Below the pieces are notes generated by a model that saw nothing but the letters and a program-made list of their open reading frames with translations, was not told where the DNA came from and ran no database searches. Shown here piece by piece: positions 24,071 to 33,310 of a stretch of DNA of 64,000 nucleotides. The stretch comes from Spirochaeta thermophila DSM 6192 (lineage in GTDB: Bacteria > Spirochaetota > Spirochaetia > Winmispirales > Winmispiraceae), in assembly GCF_000147075.1 (NCBI RefSeq), contig NC_014484.1:761501-825500 (forward strand), in the 5' to 3' direction. Made by a program: the position numbers and the translations under genes. Each line of letters opens with the position of its first letter. Position 1 is the stretch's first letter.

Positions 24071-25485
24071 ACATCCTCCTCCTCACGCGAGATGTAGGGC
24101 GCCATGATCTCATCCCGCAGGTGTCGCAAGGCCCTGCTCACCCCCACCTTGTAGATGTGGGGGTACTCGAAACGCTTGTACTCGGGGGGGAGCGCGGCGA
24201 GCCGCTCCCTCGCGTACCGGGCGATCTCCTGCACCGTGGGTGCGGGCCCCACACGGCGGCCCTCCTCCATCACCAGGTGGTGGAGCTCCTCGGTCTCGAA
24301 GTCCCTCACGCACAGCTTCTTGCCCGGTTCGTACGGGTGGTGGATGGTGTGCGTCCCCTCCTCGTCCGCGAGCAGTATCCCGTCGGCCACCCACCCCCCG
24401 TCCCCGTTGGCGTAGCGCACCGCGCGCTTGCGGCCCGGGAGCGTGGTCTTCACGATGGTGTTGGAAATCTTCATCCGCGGCCTTCCTGCGCACATCGAGA
24501 GTTTGTACACCCCGTCCAGGGCCGCATCCGGCTGACCGGTCACCATCCTGGTGCCCACGCCGAAGATGTCGATGGGAGCGCCCTGCTCGAGGAGGCTCTT
24601 CACCACCCGCTCGTCCAGCTGGTTGGAGACCGCGATCTTCACGTGGGTGAGGCCCGCCTCGTCGAGCATCCTCCTCGCCTTTCGTGAGAGGTAGGCGAGG
24701 TCGCCGCTGTCGATCCGGATCCCGCGCAACCTGTGACCGGCTGCCTCGAGCTCCTTCGCCACCGTGATGGCGTGGGGGATCCCGCTTCCCAGGGTATCGT
24801 AGGTATCCACCAGGAGGATGCACGAGTCGGGATTGTGCCGCGCGTACTCCCTGAACGCCTCGAGCTCGTTGTCGTAGCTCTGCACGAACGAGTGGGCCAT
24901 GGTCCCCACCGCCGGGATCCCGTAGCGCCGGGCCGCCTCCATGTTGGAGGTGCTGTCGCACCCTCCTATCACCGCCGCCCTGCTCGCCATGATACCGCCC
25001 CAGCCGTGGGCCCGCCGCAGTCCGAAGTCGCTCACCACGCGCTCGCCTGCTGCGAGACGCACCCTCGCCGCCTTGGTGGCGATGAGGGACTGGAAGTTGA
25101 GCACCGCGAGAAGGAGGGTCTCTATGAGCTGGGTCTCGAGGAGGCTCCCCTCCACACGGAGGATCGGCTCGTGGGGAAAGGCGATCTCTCCCTCTCTGAA
25201 AGAGTAGATACTCCCCCTGAACGAGAACCCCTCGAGGAACGAGAGGAACTCGCTCCTGAACCCGTCGCGTTCCAGGAAGGCGAGATCCTCCTGTGAGAAG
25301 CGGAACTCCTCGATGAGCTCGAGGAGGTCTCCGAGCCCGGCGAAGACCAGGAACCCCCCTTCGTAGGGGAGGGTACGGAAGAAGTAGTCGAAGCAGGCGG
25401 GAAGCTCGGCCCTGCCGGAGAAGAAGTAGGTCTGGGCCATGGTGAGCTCGTACTTGTCCACGAAGAGGGCGGGATGCAGCTCCAC
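24067..25485 (-). CDS. pncB: Nicotinate phosphoribosyltransferase
   Basis: A 472-residue protein that makes nicotinate mononucleotide from nicotinate and phosphoribosyl pyrophosphate. Seen: the N-terminal YELTMAQTYF, FGLRRAHG near 153, GTMAHSFVQSY near 195, DTYDT near 228, RIDSGDLAYLS near 256 and GVGTRMVTGQP near 307. Start GTG 25485 has AAAGGAGG upstream. First gene of pncB-pncA-cobU-cobT-cobS. The product is both the NAD precursor and the substrate of CobT. Confidence 0.94.
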   Translation of the reverse strand: MELHPALFVDKYELTMAQTYFFSGRAELPACFDYFFRTLPYEGGFLVFAGLGDLLELIEEFRFSQEDLAFLERDGFRSEFLSFLEGFSFRGSIYSFREGEIAFPHEPILRVEGSLLETQLIETLLLAVLNFQSLIATKAARVRLAAGERVVSDFGLRRAHGWGGIMASRAAVIGGCDSTSNMEAARRYGIPAVGTMAHSFVQSYDNELEAFREYARHNPDSCILLVDTYDTLGSGIPHAITVAKELEAAGHRLRGIRIDSGDLAYLSRKARRMLDEAGLTHVKIAVSNQLDERVVKSLLEQGAPIDIFGVGTRMVTGQPDAALDGVYKLSMCAGRPRMKISNTIVKTTLPGRKRAVRYANGDGGWVADGILLADEEGTHTIHHPYEPGKKLCVRDFETEELHHLVMEEGRRVGPAPTVQEIARYARERLAALPPEYKRFEYPHIYKVGVSRALRHLRDEIMAPYISREEEDV

Positions 25486-25524
25486 GCGCGTCCTCCTTTC
25501 GGGCGTCTCGTTATAAGGTATCGT

Positions 25525-25566
25525 GAAAAAGGGAAAAAGACAACGCAGCCCCTTCCGGGGCTGCGT
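25525..25566 (-). terminator. Terminator of the sugar ABC operon
   Basis: Perfect 10-base stem ACGCAGCCCC/GGGGCTGCGT with a 4-base loop, then a T-rich run on the minus strand. It follows the last permease gene by a few bases and isolates it from pncB. Confidence 0.92.
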
Positions 25567-25572
25567 CTCGTC

Positions 25573-26415
25573 TCACTGCTTCACCGATCCTGCGAGGAGG
25601 CCCCTTATGAAGTACTTTCCCAGGAGCAGGTACACGAGGAGCGGCGGGAGGGCGGCGAGGAGCGCGCCCGCCATCTGGACATTCCACTCGACGATCTGGC
25701 TGCCCGCCAGGTTCTGGAGGGCCACGGTGATGGGCTGCACCCGAGGGTTCTGGGTGATGGTCACCGCGAAGAGGAACTCGTTCCAGATACTCGTCATCTG
25801 CCAGATCACCACCACGACGAAGGCCGGGGCCGAGAGCGGGAGGAGGATGTGCCGGTAGATCCTGAAGAGCCCCAGGCCGTCGATCTGAGCCGCCTCTATG
25901 AGCGACCCCGGTATCTCGGTGTAGTAGTTGCGGAAGATGAGGGTGGTGATGGGGATCCCATAGACCACATGGGTGAGGATGAGTCCCGGCAGGGTGCCGT
26001 AGAGCCGTATCCTGCTGAGGAACTGCACCAGGGGGATAAGGATGCTCTGATAGGGGATGAACATCCCGAAGAGCACGAAGGCGAAGAGCAGGTTCGCCCC
26101 CGGGAACCGCCACTTGGCGAAGATGTACCCGTTGATCGACCCCAGGAAGGCGCTCAGGATGGTCGCCGGCACCGTGAGGAGCACGCTGTTCACGAAATTC
26201 GGCCCCAGTTTCTCGAGGGCCTTGGCGAACCCCTCGAGCGACACGGTACGGGGGAGCGACCACATGTTCTGGATGTTCACCTCCGTGAAGGACTTGAGGC
26301 TCGTGGCGAGGAGGACGTACACCGGTACGAGGAAGAAGACGGCTCCCACCACGAGCACCAGGTAGAGGGCGATCCTCGCCGCCGCCTTCTGCCGGAGCGC
26401 GTACTCCGCCCTCAT
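25573..26415 (-). CDS. Sugar ABC transporter permease, MalG type
   Basis: A 280-residue membrane protein with six hydrophobic segments. The EAA loop [20 protein letters not shown] near 175-195 contacts the ATPase. ATG 26415 overlaps the stop of the first permease (ATGA). Second permease of a CUT1-type importer; no ATPase gene is nearby, so a shared MsmX-like ATPase encoded elsewhere is likely (inference). The binding protein is of the glucose/mannose type. Confidence 0.92.
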   Translation of the reverse strand: MRAEYALRQKAAARIALYLVLVVGAVFFLVPVYVLLATSLKSFTEVNIQNMWSLPRTVSLEGFAKALEKLGPNFVNSVLLTVPATILSAFLGSINGYIFAKWRFPGANLLFAFVLFGMFIPYQSILIPLVQFLSRIRLYGTLPGLILTHVVYGIPITTLIFRNYYTEIPGSLIEAAQIDGLGLFRIYRHILLPLSAPAFVVVVIWQMTSIWNEFLFAVTITQNPRVQPITVALQNLAGSQIVEWNVQMAGALLAALPPLLVYLLLGKYFIRGLLAGSVKQ

Positions 26416-27308
26416 GCGCGCCTCCCTTCCCTGAAGACCGACACCAGGTAGGGGACGATCACCACCGCCACGAGAAAGAGCATCACCATGGAGATGACCG
26501 CACCCTGGGCGTAGTGGTTGCCCCTGAAGGTGGTCTCGAACATGAAGATGCCCGGGAAATCCGTGGCGAATGCCGGCCCCTTGCCGGTCATCACGTAGAC
26601 CAGGTCGAAGATCTTGAGAGAGATGTGCCCCAGCACGATGAGTGCGGAGAGGGTGATGGGCTTGAGGAGGGGAAGGATCACGAGCGTGAGCCTCTGGAAG
26701 TAGGTGGCCCCGTCGATCATGCTCGCCTCGATGACATCCTCGGGGATCCCCCTGAGGGCGGCGAGGTACATGGCCATGGTGTAGCCGGAGAACTGCCACG
26801 AGGCGGCGATGATGAGGGGGATGAGCGCCACGTGGAAAGGCCCCACGGTCGACGGATCGGTGTACCACCCCCAGGTCACGGGGATACCCAGCTTCTGCAA
26901 CAGGGCGTTGAGGCCCACCGTGGGGTTGAAGATCCACCTCCACGCGACACCCGTGACCACGAAGCTTATCGCCATGGGGAAGAGGTAGATCGTCCTGAAG
27001 ACATCCTCCCCCTTCACCGACCGCTCCAAAAGCAGGGCGAGGGCGAGTCCAGTGGTGACGGTGAGGCCGAGAAAGAAGATGGTGAAGAAGAGGGTGTTCC
27101 AGAGATCGGTCTGGAACCGCTGGGTCTGGAAGGTTTCAATGTAGTTCTTGAACCCCACGTAGGTGAAGTTGGGGAGGATCCCATCCCATGCGGAGACCGA
27201 GACCCTGAACGACCAGATGATGAATCCGTAGACGAAGATGCCCACGGCGATGATCGAGGGAAGCACGACCGCAGCGGCCTTCAGCAGTTCCCTTCGCTGA
27301 TACAGCAT
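26412..27308 (-). CDS. Sugar ABC transporter permease, MalF type
   Basis: A 298-residue membrane protein with six hydrophobic segments and the EAA motif [20 protein letters not shown] near 195-215. It forms the channel with the neighbouring permease. It is separated from the binding-protein gene by a stable stem-loop that may lower its expression relative to the binding protein. Confidence 0.92.
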   Translation of the reverse strand: MLYQRRELLKAAAVVLPSIIAVGIFVYGFIIWSFRVSVSAWDGILPNFTYVGFKNYIETFQTQRFQTDLWNTLFFTIFFLGLTVTTGLALALLLERSVKGEDVFRTIYLFPMAISFVVTGVAWRWIFNPTVGLNALLQKLGIPVTWGWYTDPSTVGPFHVALIPLIIAASWQFSGYTMAMYLAALRGIPEDVIEASMIDGATYFQRLTLVILPLLKPITLSALIVLGHISLKIFDLVYVMTGKGPAFATDFPGIFMFETTFRGNHYAQGAVISMVMLFLVAVVIVPYLVSVFREGRRA

Positions 27309-27339
27309 ATCGCGCTCCTTCCTGGTATGTAGAGAAAGA

Positions 27340-27367
27340 GGGTCCGTCCCCGGATGGGAACGGACCC
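27340..27367 (-). terminator. Stem-loop between binding-protein and permease genes
   Basis: An 8-base perfect stem (GGGTCCGT/ACGGACCC, extended by two pairs past a mismatch) lies in the 69-base gap. A weak T-rich stretch (CTCTTTCTCT on the minus strand) follows. It is probably a partial terminator or 3' stabiliser that keeps binding protein in excess. Confidence 0.6.
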
Positions 27368-27377
27368 TTCGACCGGC

Positions 27378-28634
27378 TTACTTCTTCGCGTACTTGTCGG
27401 CGATCTTCTGGAGCTGGGCCGCGGCCTTGTCCACGTCCCTGTCGGCCACCAGCACCGAGACCACGTCGTTGAGTTCGGTCACCCAGGCCTCGGAGGCGGC
27501 GGCGCCGTGGGCCACGGACGGGATGATCTCGTTCGAGGCGAAGTCGTCCATGGCAGCCTGGAGATACTCGTCATAGAGCGAACGGTCTCCATCGATCCGG
27601 CTGGGTATGGAGCCTTTCTTCGGATTGAAGGCATCCTGTCCCTCTCTGGAGGCGCACACGGTGAGCCACTTTATGGCCGCATCCCGGTGCGGGGCTCCCT
27701 TGGGCAGTCCGAAGGAGTCGGAGAGCATGATGAACATACCGCTCGTGCTGGGAGAGGGCGACCAGCCGTAGTCGACCCCCACCTTGAGCCCCTTGGACTT
27801 GAAGTAGCCGTGCGCCCAGTCGCCCATGATGGTCATGGCCGCCTTGCCGTCGGCCACGTACTGGGCTGCGGCGTCCCAGCTCAGGGCTGCGTGATCGCTG
27901 TTCACGTACTCGAGCATGCGAACGAAGGTGGTGAGGGCCCTCTTGGTCTCGGCGCCGTCCCATCGCGTCGTGCCGTTCCAGAGGCCGCGGTACCGTTCAG
28001 GACCCAGGCTCCCCGCGAGCACGGACTCGAGCAGATGGGTGGAGGCCCAGATCCCGTTGTCGCCGAGTGCGAGGGGGGTGATGCCCTTGTCGGCGAGGGT
28101 CTCCGCCACGGAGAAGAACTCGTCGAAGGTCCTGGGCGGGGTGAGTCCGTTCTGATCGAAGACCTTCTTGTTGTACCACAGCACGTTCGAGCGGTGGATG
28201 TTCACGGGCACGCTGTAGATCTCTCCCTGATAGGAGATGATGTCGATCACCCCTTTGGGGTACTTGTCGAGGAACCCGTTCTCCTCGAAGATGAAGGTGA
28301 TGGGCTCCATGGCACCGGCCACCACCCAGGTGTCGATGAGCTCGTGACCCGCGTGCACCTGGAAGCTGTCGGGCGGGTTGCCTCCCTGCATCCGGGTGGC
28401 GAGGACGGCCTTGGCATTGGATCCCGCGCCCCCTGCCACCGTGGCGTTGATCACCTCGATCTCGGGATACTTCTGATTGAAGACCTCGATGAGGGCTTCG
28501 AGACCTTCGGCCTCACCCCCTGCGGTCCACCAGCTGAAGATCTCCACCTTGTTCTCTTCCTCCTTCTGCGCACCCGCCCACACCGTTGCTGCGAGCACGA
28601 CGCAGAGGAGAAGTCCTGTGAGTATGCGTCTCAT
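27378..28634 (-). CDS. Sugar-binding protein of ABC transporter (glucose/mannose type)
   Basis: A 418-residue exported protein. A signal peptide (RRILTGLLLCVVLAATVWAGA) leads into the mature binding fold. The segment EIFSWWTAGGEAEGLEALIE, followed by AGGAGSNAKAVLATRM, closely recalls glucose/mannose-binding proteins of the COG1653 group. ATG 28634 has GAGGAGG upstream and is preferred to an earlier in-frame ATG because that would include the promoter. A sigma-54 type promoter lies 38-52 bases upstream. First gene of the importer operon. Confidence 0.92.
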   Translation of the reverse strand: MRRILTGLLLCVVLAATVWAGAQKEEENKVEIFSWWTAGGEAEGLEALIEVFNQKYPEIEVINATVAGGAGSNAKAVLATRMQGGNPPDSFQVHAGHELIDTWVVAGAMEPITFIFEENGFLDKYPKGVIDIISYQGEIYSVPVNIHRSNVLWYNKKVFDQNGLTPPRTFDEFFSVAETLADKGITPLALGDNGIWASTHLLESVLAGSLGPERYRGLWNGTTRWDGAETKRALTTFVRMLEYVNSDHAALSWDAAAQYVADGKAAMTIMGDWAHGYFKSKGLKVGVDYGWSPSPSTSGMFIMLSDSFGLPKGAPHRDAAIKWLTVCASREGQDAFNPKKGSIPSRIDGDRSLYDEYLQAAMDDFASNEIIPSVAHGAAASEAWVTELNDVVSVLVADRDVDKAAAQLQKIADKYAKK

Positions 28635-28671
28635 GTGCACCTCCTCGTAAAGGGTGTATATGTACGATATA

Positions 28672-28686
28672 GCAATAAGGATGCCA
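28672..28686 (-). promoter_or_regulatory. Sigma-54 promoter of the sugar ABC operon
   Basis: On the minus strand TGGCAT, five bases, TTGC, which is the -24/-12 element with exact spacing (consensus TGGCAC-N5-TTGC). The start would be near 28660, leaving a short leader with the ribosome site. An NtrC-type activator gene is next upstream. Confidence 0.75.
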
Positions 28687-28716
28687 AACGTGTTCATCAC
28701 ATGAAGAAGACGGTCC

Positions 28717-28747
28717 ATACAACTCGTTTCGATGTAATGTGTTGTAT
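28717..28747. promoter_or_regulatory. Candidate activator-binding inverted repeat
   Basis: Perfect ATACAAC (28717-28723) and GTTGTAT (28741-28747), 17 bases apart, about 60-85 bases upstream of the predicted sigma-54 start site. Two CCGTTC direct repeats ten bases apart follow at 28758 and 28768. Either could be the enhancer for the NtrC-like regulator. Confidence 0.45.
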
Positions 28748-28835
28748 TGGGATGACTCCGTTCGATTCCGTTCCTTTATCTTCATGGGGCCGATTGTTCC
28801 CTCATGGAAACAGGAGTGTTTCCTCAGGGATACAT

Positions 28836-30188
28836 TCACAGGCCGTATTCCCGTATCCTGTGGTAGAGGGTCTTGCGGGAAATGCCCAGGAGACGGGCCG
28901 TCTCGCTTATGTGGTAACCGGTCCGCCTCAGGGCATCCTCGATGAGGGCGCGCTCGAGCTCACGGGTGTGGCGGCGTACTGCCTCGGGAAGGGTCTCGCC
29001 CTCCTTCAACGAGGGGCGGGAACCGGGAGCCCTGGGGAGATCGATGCGGTCGATGAGGGGTCCCTCTGCGAGGAGCACGGCGTTGGTGATGACATTCTTG
29101 AGCTGCCGGATGTTGCCGGGCCAGGTGTAGGAGACGAGGGCCCGCTCCACCTCCGGGGTGAAGCCTTCCACCTTGCGGTGGTACCGGAGCCTCGCCTCCT
29201 TGAGGAAGAGGTAGGCGAGGGGGAGGATGTCCTCCTTGCGTTCCCTGAGCGGGGGAAGGTGTATGTGGATGACCTTGAGCCGGTAGAAGAGATCGCTCCT
29301 GAAGAGCCCTTCCTCGACCCGTCTCTCTATGGGGGCATTGGTGGCTGCGATGATCCGGCACTCGGCGGTGAGGGGTCTGCTCCCCCCGATCCGGTGGAAG
29401 GTCCGCTCTTCCAGGACGTGGAGGAGTTTGGCCTGCATCGCGAGGCTCATCTCCCCGATCTCGTCCAGGAAGAGGGTGCCTCGGCCCGCCTGCTCGAACT
29501 TGCCGCGGGTGCGTTCCACCGCCCCGGTGAAGGCCCCCCGTTCGTGTCCGAAGAGTTCACTCTCGAGGAGGGTCTCGGGGATGGCGGCGCAGTTGATCTC
29601 TATGAAAGGCCTGTCCTTCCGCACGCTCTCGTAGTGGATCCTCCTGGCCGTGACCTCCTTGCCGGTGCCGGTTTCTCCTGTGATGAGCACGGGGACGTCG
29701 AGGTCTTTCACCTTCTGGATGGTGACTTCCACCTGGTGCATGAGGGGGTGCCGGCTCCTGAAGGGCTCGCGTTCCTCCTTCGACCACCGGGCCTCGAGGA
29801 TGGCCTGCTGTTCTGCGCGGCGCCGCATGTCCTCCCACTCCCGTTCCAGGAGGGAGAGGAGGAGGGTGTGGTCCACCGGCTTGGTGAGGAAGTTGCGGGC
29901 GCCCATCCGCATGCACTCCACGGCGGTAGGGATGTCGCCGTACCCGGTGATCACCAGGACCGCCACGTGCGGGTGGTGTGCCACCATCTCCGCGAGGAGG
30001 CTCATCCCGTCGTCCTTCCCCAGCCTGAGGTCGAGGAGGGCGATGTCCACCTCGTGGCGCATGAGGATCTCGCGGGCCTCGCTGGCGGTGCGGGCGAGAA
30101 GGACGCGGTAGCCCTGCACTTCCAGGAACTTCTTGAGACCGAGAAGAAGGCCTTCTTCGTCGTCAACGATGAGTACTACCGGCTGCAC
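28836..30188 (-). CDS. NtrC-family sigma-54-dependent response regulator
   Basis: A 450-residue protein in three parts. The receiver domain (4-120) has the phosphorylation aspartate in LLDLRLG. The AAA+ domain (about 143-370) has GETGTGKE, the sigma-54-contacting GAFTGA, GTLFLDEIGE and the arginine finger region. A Fis-type helix-turn-helix (ETARLLGISRKTLYHRIREY) ends the protein. Its start overlaps the end of the sensor kinase gene, its cognate partner. A consensus sigma-54 promoter lies downstream before the sugar-binding gene, the likely target. Confidence 0.94.
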   Translation of the reverse strand: MQPVVLIVDDEEGLLLGLKKFLEVQGYRVLLARTASEAREILMRHEVDIALLDLRLGKDDGMSLLAEMVAHHPHVAVLVITGYGDIPTAVECMRMGARNFLTKPVDHTLLLSLLEREWEDMRRRAEQQAILEARWSKEEREPFRSRHPLMHQVEVTIQKVKDLDVPVLITGETGTGKEVTARRIHYESVRKDRPFIEINCAAIPETLLESELFGHERGAFTGAVERTRGKFEQAGRGTLFLDEIGEMSLAMQAKLLHVLEERTFHRIGGSRPLTAECRIIAATNAPIERRVEEGLFRSDLFYRLKVIHIHLPPLRERKEDILPLAYLFLKEARLRYHRKVEGFTPEVERALVSYTWPGNIRQLKNVITNAVLLAEGPLIDRIDLPRAPGSRPSLKEGETLPEAVRRHTRELERALIEDALRRTGYHISETARLLGISRKTLYHRIREYGL

Positions 30189-32199
30189 GTAGTCGTACCT
30201 CCACGGTGGCGCCGGAGGGGGTCCGGTTCCGTACCGCGATCCTCCCGCCGGCTCGTTGTATGATGTGATGGGTGATGGTCATGCCCAATCCGGTCCCTTC
30301 CGCCTTGGTGGTGAAGAGGGGGGCGAAGAGGTGGGACTCCGAGGGTTCGGGAAACCCGGGTCCCGTGTCGTGGAAGGCGATGACCAGGGCATCGTCCACG
30401 GCACGTGCCTCCACCTGGATGGAGCCGCCTTCTCCTATGGATTCCATGGCGTTCTTGAGGATGTTGAGGGCCACCTGCTTGAGCTCCGCCTCCGAGATGA
30501 GGGCGGAGGGAAGCGGGCCTGTGCTGGTGTAGGAGAGCGCTATCCTCTTCTGTCTCGCCTGGGGGGTGAGGAGGCCGATGGTGTCCCTGAGGGTCTGGTC
30601 GACGTCGCAGGGGCCCTCGGTGCGTCCCCGTGCGTGGGAGAGGATGGTCTTCACGAGGTTTCCTATCCTGGTGATCTCTTTTTCGATCCAGAGGAGGGAT
30701 TCGCGGCGCTCCGGATTCTCTTCCACCGAGAGGAGGTAGGCGAGATGGGAGCTTATGGCGCCAAGGGGGTTGTTGATCTCGTGGGCGAGGCCTGCCGAGA
30801 GGGCGCCGAGGGCGGAGATGCGCTCGCTTATGAGGAGGGTCCTCCAGAGGGCCTCCAGTTCGGTGACTTCTTCGAAGACGAGGAGGGCCTTGGGTTCTCC
30901 TTTTTTCCTGTCGGCGGATTCGAAGGGTTGTATCTTGAGGGTGAAGACGCGTTCCGAGGAGGCGAGGCGTACGCGTTCGAGGGTGGTGGGCCGGGAGAGG
31001 TCGAGGTCCTCGACCGGGGTGGGGAGGTGGAAGGAGGCGGAGATGAGGGAGGTGGCGAGACGGCCGAGGATGTGGGGAGGGGAGGTGCCCAGCATCTCGG
31101 CGAAGTAAGTGTTGCAGAACTCGATCGTGCCGTCGGGGCGGACCACCACGATACCGGCGCGGAGCGATGAGACGATCTGGCGGTTGTACGAGGTGAGACG
31201 GGCGATCTCACGGTACTGTTCGCGGATGATCCGCTCTTCCTCGAGGAGGGTCTTCACGATGTGTGAGGCCTGATGGGCGATGAGACCGATCTCGTCGCGG
31301 GAGGAGAGAGGGGGGAGGGGGTGCTCCTGGGCGTGGGGGAGCCAGGCGAGGAGGCGCTGGAGGGGGGAGAGGAAGTGGGTGGTGCTCCCGGCGGCGAGGG
31401 CGGCGGAGATGAGGAGGGTGAGGAGGAAGAGGGCGAGGATGGTCAGGCCGATGGTGCGCAGGTCGATCTTGCCGGGAAGGGCGGAGCGGAGGGTGATGAG
31501 GTAGAGTCCTTCGGGGACTTCGCCGGAGAGGAGACGGGTGTAGGCGAGGAAGGGATGGTTGCCTATGCGAATCTCACGGAAGGCGGCGTCGAGGGGAGGG
31601 GTGAAGCGGGGAGTCTGGGAGGCGAGGATGTGTTCAGGGGTGGAGAGGGCCACGCGGGTATCCCGCGAGGGGTTCCACGCGAGGAGGCGGTCCTCGTCGA
31701 CCAGGGTGAAGAGGAGGACGTGGCCCGATCCTGCGGGGGTGTGGTAGGGCGAGCCGGCGACGAGGAGGAGGGAGGGGCGGCCGTACACGGGGGCGAGGAG
31801 GTAGAGGGCGCGGGGGAACCGGAAGGAGGAGAGGGAGAGGGAGGGGAGGGCGAAGGGTTCCCGGATACGGTAGCTGTAGTGGTCCACGAGGATGCGGCCG
31901 CCCTGGTCGAGAAGTACCACCCGGTCGGCGGGCGTGGTGGCGCAGATGAGCGAGCCGAGACGGGGAAGGGTGGGGGAGGGAGTTTCCAGGTGGGAGTTGA
32001 GGAGGGCGAGGGCGTTGAGCATGTCCCTCTTGAGCGCCTCGAGCGAGCCCTTCACCGTCTCCCACGTGCCGGTGAGGATCTCCTCCTCGGTGCGCCTCAG
32101 CCGCTCACTGTAGAAGAGGAGCACAAACGCGGTATTGAGCGCCGTGTGCAGGACGAGGAGACTCGAGAAGACGAGTATGAGCTTTGTCCGGAGTTTCAC
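30163..32199 (-). CDS. Membrane sensor histidine kinase
   Basis: A 678-residue protein. Membrane span near 7-29, an extracytoplasmic sensor region (about 30-245), a second span near 250-272, then HAMP, PAS (about 345-440, GIVVVRPDGTIEFCN), HisKA with the phospho-acceptor in AHEINNPLGAI near 472, and HATPase boxes NILKNAMES, DTGPGFPE and GTGLGMTI. It should phosphorylate the NtrC-type regulator, whose gene overlaps its end by 26 bases. The ligand is probably a sugar or its breakdown product, judging by the downstream importer (inference). Confidence 0.93.
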   Translation of the reverse strand: MKLRTKLILVFSSLLVLHTALNTAFVLLFYSERLRRTEEEILTGTWETVKGSLEALKRDMLNALALLNSHLETPSPTLPRLGSLICATTPADRVVLLDQGGRILVDHYSYRIREPFALPSLSLSSFRFPRALYLLAPVYGRPSLLLVAGSPYHTPAGSGHVLLFTLVDEDRLLAWNPSRDTRVALSTPEHILASQTPRFTPPLDAAFREIRIGNHPFLAYTRLLSGEVPEGLYLITLRSALPGKIDLRTIGLTILALFLLTLLISAALAAGSTTHFLSPLQRLLAWLPHAQEHPLPPLSSRDEIGLIAHQASHIVKTLLEEERIIREQYREIARLTSYNRQIVSSLRAGIVVVRPDGTIEFCNTYFAEMLGTSPPHILGRLATSLISASFHLPTPVEDLDLSRPTTLERVRLASSERVFTLKIQPFESADRKKGEPKALLVFEEVTELEALWRTLLISERISALGALSAGLAHEINNPLGAISSHLAYLLSVEENPERRESLLWIEKEITRIGNLVKTILSHARGRTEGPCDVDQTLRDTIGLLTPQARQKRIALSYTSTGPLPSALISEAELKQVALNILKNAMESIGEGGSIQVEARAVDDALVIAFHDTGPGFPEPSESHLFAPLFTTKAEGTGLGMTITHHIIQRAGGRIAVRNRTPSGATVEVRLRAAGSTHR

Positions 32200-32250
32200 C
32201 TACCGGCTTACTATACCCCCTCTCCTCTCCGCGGTCAACGAAGACGTGCA

Positions 32251-33255
32251 CTACGACCTCAGCATACCCTCCCTGAGGATCGAAAGGAGGTCGACGTCCA
32301 CCATGTACCCCCCCATCTCCACGTACCGCGTACCGGGTCTCCCGTGCTCCACCACGCCGAAGGGCCCCTTGAAGTTCCAGAGGGCGTAACCCCATCCCCA
32401 CTCGCGGTAGAGGGAGATCACGTCCTCGAACCACCGGAGGGCCGTAGGGTTCTCCACCTGGTTGTAGCATCCGAACTCCCCGATGTGGACGGTCACCCCT
32501 CGGGCGGCCACCTCGAGCCAGGGGCGGTAGAAGACGCGGAGCGTCTCCCTGTCCCAGGCCGCTCCTTCCCAGACGAGTCCGGGGTAGTTCGGGCGCTCCT
32601 TCACCTTCTCGTGATCGGGCCACCACCGGGCACGGTAGTGGGTCAGGGCCATGGGTTGGTACCCCCGCCCGCTGTGGATCACCCCGAGATCGGCGAGTTC
32701 GGGCATGGCCTGGTGGCCGCCGCCCACCCCGTCGATCACGATGGTCCGATCCGGATCGATGGCCCGTACGGCCTCCACGGTCCGCCTCATGAGGGCCTCG
32801 TGCACCTCCCTGGTGAACCCGTACTGTCCCTCCTCCGGCGGCTCGTTGAGGAGGTCGAAGCTCAGCTCCTCTCCCGGGATGTCCCGGTACCTCCGGGCGA
32901 AGCCCTCCCAGAGGAAGACGAATGCATCCTGTGCCTCGCGGTCTGTCCAGAGATTGTGGCGTTCGAGGTCGTTACGGTTGATGCAGTATCCCGGTGCCCG
33001 GTGAAGGTTGAGGGAGACATGCAACCCACGGTTCCTGCATGCCTCGATATAGGCGTCGATCCGCTCGAGGACCCGCTCGTCCGGATGGAAGTAGTCGAAT
33101 CCCTCCGTCCAGAACCTGTAGTCCATGGGGATCCGGATGAAGTTGAATCCCCAGTCCCCGATGAGGTCGAGGGCTCGTTCATCCGCAGGCTCTGGGGAAG
33201 GATGTTCGGGATCGCGCGTGAAGATCCACTGCAGGTTGAAGCCGTAGTAGGGCAT
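32251..33255 (-). CDS. Glycoside hydrolase family 5 (cellulase-type)
   Basis: A 334-residue TIM-barrel hydrolase without signal peptide, so presumably cytoplasmic. The acid/base glutamate sits in DLLNEPPEEG near 150 and the nucleophile in HIGEFGCYNQ near 270; also conserved are GFNFIRIPMDYRFW near 35, RAPGY near 88 and the late WGYALWNFKGPFG. ATG 33255 is chosen for the GAGGAGG in front and for the compact start MPYYGFNL. The family cleaves beta-glucans or mannans; an intracellular enzyme would act on imported oligosaccharides, fitting the neighbouring importer and two-component system. Confidence 0.9.
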   Translation of the reverse strand: MPYYGFNLQWIFTRDPEHPSPEPADERALDLIGDWGFNFIRIPMDYRFWTEGFDYFHPDERVLERIDAYIEACRNRGLHVSLNLHRAPGYCINRNDLERHNLWTDREAQDAFVFLWEGFARRYRDIPGEELSFDLLNEPPEEGQYGFTREVHEALMRRTVEAVRAIDPDRTIVIDGVGGGHQAMPELADLGVIHSGRGYQPMALTHYRARWWPDHEKVKERPNYPGLVWEGAAWDRETLRVFYRPWLEVAARGVTVHIGEFGCYNQVENPTALRWFEDVISLYREWGWGYALWNFKGPFGVVEHGRPGTRYVEMGGYMVDVDLLSILREGMLRS

Positions 33256-33282
33256 GCGTCCTCCTCGTGGTTTTGTGCCACT

Positions 33283-33310
33283 ATGATACCGGTTTCCATG
33301 AAAAAGGCAA
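33283..33310 (-). promoter_or_regulatory. Promoter of the GH5 gene
   Basis: On the minus strand TTGCCT (33305-33310), 16 bases, TATCAT (33283-33288), about 28 bases before the GH5 ATG. Confidence 0.5.

Noticed and set aside
22839-25524. Cobalamin riboswitch for the cob genes
   Set aside because: No B12-box-like conserved segments or room for the fold in the short gaps upstream of cobT, cobU or pncB.
27354-30263. A 969-codon plus-strand open frame
   Set aside because: It lies opposite the sugar-binding protein and the NtrC regulator, both unmistakable, and has low-complexity acidic content typical of an antisense shadow.
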